A stretch of 18,357 bases of DNA from an uncultured Atopobium sp. (GTDB lineage Bacteria; Actinomycetota; Coriobacteriia; Coriobacteriales; Atopobiaceae). Shown piece after piece: positions 12,872 through 18,357 of this stretch (its first letter is position 1; every line of letters begins with the position of its first letter). Both the position numbers and the translations under genes were made by a program. Location of the stretch: positions 1-18,357 of the forward strand of contig CALBBS010000065.1 in the NCBI GenBank assembly GCA_937926845.1, read 5' to 3'. The notes beneath the pieces were generated by a model. The model ran no database searches. It was given only the letters and a program-made list of their open reading frames with translations, and was not told where the DNA came from.

Positions 12872-13237
12872 TTAGAGGGAAACCTTCCAAAGACCGTGAA
12901 GGTTGCAGTACTCATAAGCCTCTGCCTCAACACCCTCCTCAAGAGTGAAGGTAGCAACTGGCTCCTGGCCAGGCTTAAGCTGTGCAAACTGAGCGCCATT
13001 CTCAGAAACAAGAGCGATGAACTCAATGTAGTGCTCTTCGAGCATTGGATGAGCAACCTCACCAACACGGACGGTAACGGTGTTGCCCTCACGAGTAACA
13101 AATGGAACGTGCTTCTCAGCTGCAGCGTCAGTAACGCCAGCCTGGAGAAGCTCAAGGTCTGCTGTCTCTACGTTGCCTGCGACACCGTAAACAATAGCGC
13201 CTGTCTCCTTGTTACGATAAAACTTTGCGTCGATCAT
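12872..13237 (-). CDS. superoxide reductase (desulfoferrodoxin/neelaredoxin family) lacking the rubredoxin-like centre
   Basis: A 121-residue cytosolic protein that would reduce superoxide to hydrogen peroxide without making oxygen, a typical defence in anaerobes. All ligands of the catalytic Fe(His)4Cys site are visible: H43 with the conserved E41-K42 (EKHVP), H63 and H69 (HPMLEEHYIEF), C111 and H114 (YCNLHGLWK). The N-terminal 38 residues align with the desulforedoxin-like domain of larger desulfoferrodoxins but carry none of its four cysteines, so the second iron centre should be absent, as in class III enzymes such as that of Treponema. The frame opens at a GTG at 13252, but the AGGAG that drives translation lies inside that extension, 5 nt before the ATG at 13237, so the ATG is chosen. 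It lies 109 nt after dnaE on the same strand, with its own terminator. Confidence 0.93.
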   Translation of the reverse strand: MIDAKFYRNKETGAIVYGVAGNVETADLELLQAGVTDAAAEKHVPFVTREGNTVTVRVGEVAHPMLEEHYIEFIALVSENGAQFAQLKPGQEPVATFTLEEGVEAEAYEYCNLHGLWKVSL

Positions 13238-13252
13238 TTTTTCTCCTCTCAC

Positions 13253-13268
13253 GACATCCGAAGATGTC
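13253..13268 (-). promoter_or_regulatory. UUCG hairpin in the superoxide reductase leader
   Basis: On the minus strand GACATC-TTCG-GATGTC forms a 6-bp stem with a UUCG tetraloop, ending 5 nt before the AGGAG ribosome-binding site. No U-run follows, so it is not a terminator. A 5' mRNA stabiliser or a pause hairpin is possible. Confidence 0.5.
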
Positions 13269-13287
13269 AGAATTTCTTAGCAAGTGC

Positions 13288-13321
13288 TACTTAAATAGTA
13301 ACAGTTATTACTTAAGAGTAA
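13288..13321. promoter_or_regulatory. paired direct repeats upstream of the superoxide reductase gene
   Basis: TACTTAAATAGTAA (13288-13301) and TACTTAAGAGTAA (13309-13321) start exactly 21 bp apart, two helical turns, so both face the same side of the DNA. Each is also a rough palindrome (TACTT...AGTAA). They lie 50-85 bp upstream of the start codon, where a promoter is expected. This fits a two-site operator for a redox or metal regulator; the regulator is not identified. Confidence 0.4.
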
Positions 13322-13346
13322 CCTGCAAATTTAGAATCGACAAAAT

Positions 13347-16300
13347 CTAAACAATCTGTGCGTATCCGCTTTGACCAATAAAATCTTTAAGCTCGGTCAA
13401 AAGAACCATGCTACGTCCATCAATCCTGGTAGGAATTTCCATGCGCATAACATCGCCCATGTCTGTTTCTACCCTAATCTCAATACAGTCCATGCCGGGA
13501 TAGCGCGAGAAGATCTGTCCAAGTGTCTCGATAGCCTGTCTTTGAAGTTGAGAAGCAGGCATATGAATGACGAGTGTCTTTGGTGTGTTGTTAGCACTGT
13601 TAAGCTCAATAGGATTAACTTCTTGAGCAATAACTTGGTCTCCTCTATCAGAGCGCTCAAGCTTTCCAAGAACAGAAATGAAGATGTCGCTCTGACTCTC
13701 ACCAGTCTCTGGGTCAACATCTCCAGCAAGAAGTCTTGCAGCCTTCTTGTAGAGCTTAGGGAACATGACAATAGTGACGCTACCCTCCATGTCTTCAAGC
13801 GTAACAATTGCCATTGGGTCGCCGTTTTTAGTAGTGCGCTTCATAACATTAGTAACCATGCCCGCAAAGCGAATAGGCTTACCTTCTGGAACTTTGAACT
13901 GCTGAGACATAGCTCCGTTAGGAAGCTGAACCTCTACATTCTCTTCAATTTCTGCAAGGGCATAATCTCTGCTCTTAGCGAGGGTATACTCATATGGACG
14001 AAGCGGATGATCAGAGACATAAATGCCTAAGACCTCGTACTCTTTAGTAAGCTTGAATCGCCTATCCCACTCAACACCATCTGGCTCTGGGACACTATCA
14101 CTAAAGCCAGAACCCTCTACTTCTGCAAACATATCAAACATAGAGAACTGACCAACAGCCTTATCTTTTTGACGCTTAGTAGCAGCATCAATGATGTTTT
14201 GTGGGTTGTTCTTATCCACAAAACTCATCATCTGCATACGGGTATAACCTGTTGAGTCAAAAGCTCCAGCCTTGATCAGAGCTTCAACAACGTTGCGCTT
14301 TGCCTGACTTGCATCAACACGATCGACAAAATCGTGAATGTTGGCAAAAGGACCGCCCTTTTGGCGCTCAAGCATAATGGCTTCACCAACACCAGCTCCT
14401 ACGCCGCGAATTCCCGCAAAGCCAAAACGAATGCCCTCTTTAGTAGCCGTAAAGTCTTTACCGGACTCGTTAATATCTGGCGGAAGAATCTTGATGCCCT
14501 CATGACGGCATGCGCTTACGTAGTGAACAATCTTATCTGTCTTACCCATGTACGAGGTAAGAACTGCAGCCATAAACTCATGTGGATAATGCGCTTTAAT
14601 CCATGCGGTCTGCATAACAAGAATTGCATAGCCAGCAGAGTGGGACTTGTTGAATGCATAAGATGCAAACTCAAGAACATCGTCCCAAATGCTTTCTGCA
14701 ACCGAGCGATCAAATCCGTTACGAACTGCGCCGTTTTTCCAGTGAGCTTCCATGGTCTCATCAGTACCGTCATCCCAGTGCTGGACAACCTCCTGCATGA
14801 GTTTGATCTTCTTTTTTGCTACTGCTTTTCTGACCTTGTCAGACTCGCCTGCGGTAAAACCAGACATCTTCATAGAAATCTGCATAACCTGCTCTTGGTA
14901 GACCATGGTTCCGTAGGTTTCTTCCAAGATATCGTGAAGACGTGGATCGTAATCTTTGACTTCTTCTCTACCGTTCATACGGTTGATATAGCTGGTAACC
15001 ATACCTGCGTTAAGAGGACCAGGACGATACAAGGCGATAAGTGCGACGATGTGCTTATATTCTGTTGGTCTCATGCCCTTAATAGTTGCAGTCATACCTG
15101 CAGACTCAACCTGGAAAACGCCGGCAGTTCGACCTTCTCTAAGAAGTCTATAAATTTCTGGATCGGTAAACGGAATGTTATCTACATCGATATCAATACC
15201 GTAGTTATCCTTCACGTTTTTGATTGCACGAGAAATAACCGTTAGAGTTCTTAGTCCCAAGAAGTCCATCTTAAGAAGGCCCATGTCTGCGACAGAATGT
15301 CCCTCGTACTGCGTAATCTCTACGCCGCCCTTGGTATCTACCTTGGTGGGAACGTGGTCATTTACGGGCGTAGGAGCAATCAAAACTGCACAAGCATGTA
15401 CGCCCTCACCACGGTGCAAGCCTTCAATAGATAGAGCAGCATCAATGATTCTTCTAGCATCAGGGTCATTCTCGTACGCATCTTCAAAATCAGCGGAATA
15501 CTGATCAGCGCCTTTTTGTCCTTCTTGAGCCTTATGAAGAACAAACTTAAGGTGAGCGTTAGGATCTCCTGGAATCATCTTAGACAGACGCTGTCCCATA
15601 TAAACGGGATAGCCCAAAACACGACACGCGTCATTTATTGCCTGTTTAGCCTTGATGGTTGAATACGTAATAACGTGAGAAACACGCTCAGATCCATAAA
15701 TCTGACGAACATGCTCAACAACCTCAAGACGACGCTCATCGTCGAAGTCCATATCAATATCTGGCATCTCTGAACGCTGTGGAGACAAGAACCTCTCAAA
15801 CATGAGGCCATTCTCAAGAGGGTCAAACGAGGTAATATCCATAGCGTATGCAACAATAGCGCCTGCTGCAGAACCACGACCAGGGCCTACGCCAATACCA
15901 TTCTCTTTTGCCCAGCGGACATACTCCTGAACAATCAAGAAGTAATCTGCAAAGCCCTTTTTGCAGATGATGTCATATTCATACTCAAAACGATCTTTAA
16001 CGTTAATCTCATTGATGACAACGTTTTGCCAATCATCTCCATAACGTCTTGCTAGACCAAGCTCGCACTCTTTTCTAAAGCGCTCCTCTGAGGTCTCCCC
16101 CTCTGCCAAGTCTGGAAACTTTGGCAGGTACATATGGGTCCAATCCAGCTCATAGTTGCACTTATTTGCAACCTCAATGGTGTTCTCGATAGCTTCTGGA
16201 CACCACGAGAAGATCTGGCGCATTTCTTGCTCACTCTTAAGATAGAACTCACTGCCTGTCATGCGCTTGCGGTTCTCATCATCAACGCGAGCGCCCGAAC

Positions 16301-17183
16301 CAATGCAGGAAGCAATATCTTGAACGCTTGCATCCTCTTTAGTGAGATAGTGGTTATCGTTGGTAGCAACTACCTTAATACCAAGGTCATGGCCCATCTT
16401 TACAATGCGCTCAGCAAGAGTTCTATCGGTGTATCCTCCCCAACTTGGATCAGACAAACCGTGATCTTGAATCTCTAGGTAAAAATCATCTCCAAAGATA
16501 TCTTGATAGATTTTTGCCCAACGCTCTGCTTCTTCTGGACGACCTTCAAACAACATACGGGGAATGATGCCAGAAACACAAGCTGAAGTGCAGATAATTC
16601 CCTCGTGATAACGTTTGAGCATCTCAAGCGTAGTACGTGGCTTGTAATAGAACATATCTTTTGAGCCCGCCTCTGACATCATCTTCATCAGATTGACATA
16701 GCCGGTCTCATTTTTAGCAAGCAAGATAAGGTGATAACGTACCTGCTTAGTACCCTTCTCAATACAATCATCAAGAATGAAGTAAGCTTCACAGCCAAAA
16801 ATTGGCTTAATAAGTGGAGAAGGTTTATTGGCCTTTACGGCCTCAATGTCATGTGTTTGATTCCAAATTTGAACGTCAGAAGCCCACTGAGCATGAACCT
16901 TATCATGCTCGCCAGCATTGGGATCATCTGCAGGAGGCTCTTCTAGATCCCAGCCCTTTTCAAAACATTCAACATCACGACACCACTGACCATAGTCTTT
17001 AAGACCCTCATTGTACTTGCGGCATGCAAGGTCAAAATCTGGAATTCCAAAGAGATACCCATGATCAGTAAGAGCAAGTGCTGGCATACCAAACTCTACA
17101 GCTTTACTAACCATGTCTGGGACACGACTAGCTCCATCAAGAATGGAAAAATCTGAGTGGTTGTGGAGGTGAACAAATGCCAT
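13347..17183 (-). CDS. dnaE: DNA polymerase III alpha subunit (DnaE), main replicative polymerase
   Basis: The 1278-residue C-family polymerase that copies the chromosome. The PHP domain opens HLHNHSDFSILDG with TDHG at 39-42. The catalytic aspartates are D475 and D477 (PDIDMD) and D640 (KMDFLGLRTL), with the nucleotide-binding GPGRGSAAGA at 433-442. Tandem helix-hairpin-helix and OB-fold regions follow; QFSMFDMF at about 1012-1019 matches the beta-clamp-binding motif, and the OB fold includes RFAGMVTNVMKRTTKNGDPM. Compared with Mycobacterium or E. coli DnaE there is an extra segment of about 65 residues in the PHP domain (about 58-123), rich in W, D and E, between the TDHG strand and the KPI.GCEAY strand. 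The ribosome-binding site is weak (AGAAAAAG). The gene stands alone; its promoter lies in the gap shared with pepC. No clear terminator is seen after it. Confidence 0.97.
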   Translation of the reverse strand: MAFVHLHNHSDFSILDGASRVPDMVSKAVEFGMPALALTDHGYLFGIPDFDLACRKYNEGLKDYGQWCRDVECFEKGWDLEEPPADDPNAGEHDKVHAQWASDVQIWNQTHDIEAVKANKPSPLIKPIFGCEAYFILDDCIEKGTKQVRYHLILLAKNETGYVNLMKMMSEAGSKDMFYYKPRTTLEMLKRYHEGIICTSACVSGIIPRMLFEGRPEEAERWAKIYQDIFGDDFYLEIQDHGLSDPSWGGYTDRTLAERIVKMGHDLGIKVVATNDNHYLTKEDASVQDIASCIGSGARVDDENRKRMTGSEFYLKSEQEMRQIFSWCPEAIENTIEVANKCNYELDWTHMYLPKFPDLAEGETSEERFRKECELGLARRYGDDWQNVVINEINVKDRFEYEYDIICKKGFADYFLIVQEYVRWAKENGIGVGPGRGSAAGAIVAYAMDITSFDPLENGLMFERFLSPQRSEMPDIDMDFDDERRLEVVEHVRQIYGSERVSHVITYSTIKAKQAINDACRVLGYPVYMGQRLSKMIPGDPNAHLKFVLHKAQEGQKGADQYSADFEDAYENDPDARRIIDAALSIEGLHRGEGVHACAVLIAPTPVNDHVPTKVDTKGGVEITQYEGHSVADMGLLKMDFLGLRTLTVISRAIKNVKDNYGIDIDVDNIPFTDPEIYRLLREGRTAGVFQVESAGMTATIKGMRPTEYKHIVALIALYRPGPLNAGMVTSYINRMNGREEVKDYDPRLHDILEETYGTMVYQEQVMQISMKMSGFTAGESDKVRKAVAKKKIKLMQEVVQHWDDGTDETMEAHWKNGAVRNGFDRSVAESIWDDVLEFASYAFNKSHSAGYAILVMQTAWIKAHYPHEFMAAVLTSYMGKTDKIVHYVSACRHEGIKILPPDINESGKDFTATKEGIRFGFAGIRGVGAGVGEAIMLERQKGGPFANIHDFVDRVDASQAKRNVVEALIKAGAFDSTGYTRMQMMSFVDKNNPQNIIDAATKRQKDKAVGQFSMFDMFAEVEGSGFSDSVPEPDGVEWDRRFKLTKEYEVLGIYVSDHPLRPYEYTLAKSRDYALAEIEENVEVQLPNGAMSQQFKVPEGKPIRFAGMVTNVMKRTTKNGDPMAIVTLEDMEGSVTIVMFPKLYKKAARLLAGDVDPETGESQSDIFISVLGKLERSDRGDQVIAQEVNPIELNSANNTPKTLVIHMPASQLQRQAIETLGQIFSRYPGMDCIEIRVETDMGDVMRMEIPTRIDGRSMVLLTELKDFIGQSGYAQIV

Positions 17184-17248
17184 CTTTTTCTACGCTCTTC
17201 TCTTTGTGCTTCAAAATTTGTTCTTTTACCAAGGGCTCTTAATTTCTT

Positions 17249-17276
17249 TGTATAGTGTAGCCGATTCGCCGGACAA
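17249..17276 (-). promoter_or_regulatory. dnaE: predicted dnaE promoter
   Basis: On the minus strand TTGTCC (17276-17271) and TATACA (17254-17249) are 16 nt apart, each matching consensus at four of six positions. The start site would lie near 17242, giving a leader of about 60 nt. Confidence 0.38.
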
Positions 17277-17456
17277 TAACTACTAATACAAACATATGTT
17301 CTATCTGCTCTTGCTTCTATTATCCCTGGTAGATTGAGTGAAAATATTTTCTCGCCAATTTATCTGAGCACGTCATTCACGTATGTTCTAAAAAAATAAT
17401 TTCTTTGAAAGTTGTTATGTAAATAAAAGTTTCCAACTGGTAACTCTTCGTCTAGA

Positions 17457-17510
17457 GACTCCTTAATTGGGAATATAGTTTTTGTGTTAAGTAACCTAGC
17501 TAAGGAGATC
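17457..17510 (+). promoter_or_regulatory. pepC: possible ribosome-binding-site-sequestering hairpin in the pepC leader
   Basis: CTCCTTA (17459-17465) is the exact complement of TAAGGAG (17501-17507), which is the pepC ribosome-binding site, 5 nt before the ATG. Two more pairs (G17457-C17510, A17458-T17509) form across a single bulged A. The loop is 35 nt. Pairing would hide the site; whether it forms in vivo is unknown. Confidence 0.4.
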
Positions 17511-17512
17511 AC

Positions 17513-18357
17513 ATGGATCAGATGAAAAGCATTTCCTTTGACGACATTGCAGCGGCTCAGAAGAATTTTGAGTCCGACCGCGCTCACACAGTTGCTAAGA
17601 ATGCTGCTACCAGCGCTGGTGTTAGAAAAGCAGCTCGTGTACCAGAAGGTGTTGCCCTTAATCCTCTTACTTTTGATGTTGAGGTAAAGCAGGGTAACCG
17701 CACTAATCAGAAGCGCTCTGGTCGTTGCTGGATGTTTGCTTCCCTCAATACATTTAGATATCGCATCATCAAGAAATACAACCTCTCCACTTTTGAACTT
17801 TCCCAGGCATATCCACTGTTCTGGGACAAGATGGAGAAGTCCAACTGGTTCCTTGAGAACATTCTGGACACCCTTGATGAGCCTCTGAACGGTCGCCTTG
17901 TTTCCTTCCTGCTTACCGATCCAATTGGCGACGGTGGCCAGTGGGATATGTTCAAGAGCCTTGTAAAGAAGTACGGCGTTGTGCCAAAGAGCGCTATGCC
18001 AGAGACAGAGTGCTCCAGCAATACTCACGAGATGGACAAGTACCTCACCCGCTATCTTCGTAGCGCCGCAAAGCGTCTTCGCGAGACCGCAACTGCTGGT
18101 GAGTCCCTTGAGTCTCTACGCGAGATGAAGAAAGAAATGATGGAGGACGTCTATACCCTGCTAGTAACCTGCCTGGGTCAGCCTCCTGTATCTTTTGAAA
18201 CTCGTCTGCGCGATAAGGACGATAACATCGTTCTTTCCGGTACTTTTACTCCTCAGGAGTTCTTCGCTGAGGCTGTTGACATGAACCTTGATGATTACAT
18301 CTCAATCATCTCTGCACCAACCGCTGATAAGCCTTTCAACCACACCTACACCGTTTC
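17513..18357 (+). CDS. pepC: aminopeptidase C (bleomycin hydrolase family, C1B), 5' part cut by the window end
   Basis: The first 281 codons of a cytosolic cysteine aminopeptidase that trims peptides taken up or made inside the cell; full family members are about 440-450 residues, so roughly the last third is missing. The active-site segment NQKRSGRCWMFASLNT holds Q66 (oxyanion hole) and nucleophile C72; GDGGQWDMF (about 142-150) is another family signature. The catalytic His and Asn lie beyond the window. The start has AAGGAG five nt upstream, and the N-terminus (SISFDDIAAAQKNFESD) is at the normal position for PepC. The frame runs open to the last base. It is divergent from dnaE, and its codons are richer in C-ending forms (AAC, TTC, ATC) than the repeat genes, as in well-expressed housekeeping genes. 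Confidence 0.95.
   Translation, partial: MDQMKSISFDDIAAAQKNFESDRAHTVAKNAATSAGVRKAARVPEGVALNPLTFDVEVKQGNRTNQKRSGRCWMFASLNTFRYRIIKKYNLSTFELSQAYPLFWDKMEKSNWFLENILDTLDEPLNGRLVSFLLTDPIGDGGQWDMFKSLVKKYGVVPKSAMPETECSSNTHEMDKYLTRYLRSAAKRLRETATAGESLESLREMKKEMMEDVYTLLVTCLGQPPVSFETRLRDKDDNIVLSGTFTPQEFFAEAVDMNLDDYISIISAPTADKPFNHTYTV

Larger units (their letters stand above)
17184..17512. other. 329-bp divergent intergenic region between dnaE and pepC
   Basis: No confident gene. The left half carries the candidate dnaE promoter. In the middle is a 13-codon frame at 17296-17337, reading Met-Phe-Tyr then six leucines, but no ribosome-binding site precedes it. A 12-bp AT palindrome (GAAAATATTTTC, 17340-17351) follows. 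The right half is AT-rich and must hold the pepC promoter; TATAGT near 17474-17479 is a possible -10 without a good -35. A stem that would cover the pepC ribosome-binding site is listed separately. Confidence 0.5.

Noticed and set aside
13238..13252. GTG start for the superoxide reductase
   Set aside because: The extension encodes the ribosome-binding site itself (AGGAG), and family members start near MIDAKFY.
13326..13349. TTTAGA...TCTAAA dyad as dnaE terminator
   Set aside because: Only six AT-rich pairs with a 10-nt loop and no U-run on the dnaE strand.
14334..15245. 303-codon open frame on the plus strand
   Set aside because: It lies wholly antisense inside dnaE, its product is Cys/His/Asn-rich with no recognisable domain, and the dnaE frame is unmistakable.
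17360..18028. 222-codon minus-strand open frame
   Set aside because: It is antisense to the well-supported pepC start; no ribosome-binding site or known domain.

Overview
The window looks like the chromosome of an anaerobic, host-associated Gram-positive bacterium, most likely a coriobacterium of the Atopobiaceae (Atopobium/Lancefieldella type). This is inferred from protein style and moderate base composition, not from a database match. Pointers are a superoxide reductase, a GAAC-N4-GTTC LexA box, a long DnaE1-type replicative polymerase, PepC, and large secreted wall-binding repeat proteins next to peptidoglycan enzymes. No tRNA, rRNA, CRISPR array, insertion sequence or phage gene is visible.

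Left third (1-8261) is a cell-envelope region. A minus-strand autolysin (93-2738) has an N-terminal zinc amidase domain and a C-terminal glucosaminidase domain on either side of wall-binding repeats. It diverges from a HAD-family phosphatase (2852-3514), which converges on a cold-shock gene (3602-3805); a UUCG-loop terminator lies between them. Two plus-strand tandem paralogues follow, 48 nt apart: a secreted protein made almost only of repeats (4151-5902) and an L,D-transpeptidase with the same repeats (5951-8200). All three repeat proteins share a distinctive 66-residue aromatic module, often paired into a 132-residue unit. Together they look like a set that binds the same wall polymer, with one member cutting peptidoglycan, one cross-linking it, and one with no visible enzyme domain. 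A bidirectional terminator (8227-8261) closes this block.

Middle (8282-12740), all minus strand: ruvC-ruvA-ruvB and a small unrecognised helical protein form a tightly overlapping operon. A perfect 26-bp palindrome containing a LexA/SOS box sits on the predicted ruvC start site. Upstream is a 595-residue protein with the full glutamine-dependent NAD+ synthetase architecture, but the residues expected at its glutaminase triad and ATP-binding loop are replaced. It is probably a pseudoenzyme and is the most unusual gene here.

Right third (12804-18357): a superoxide reductase that keeps the catalytic Fe site and lacks the rubredoxin-like cysteines, with its own terminator, leader hairpin and candidate paired operator; dnaE with an extra segment of about 65 residues in the PHP domain; and, divergently, the first 281 codons of pepC, whose leader can fold to hide its ribosome-binding site. 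Coordinates for cspA, the two plus-strand repeat genes and the superoxide reductase use corrected starts chosen from ribosome-binding sites and paralogue alignment.
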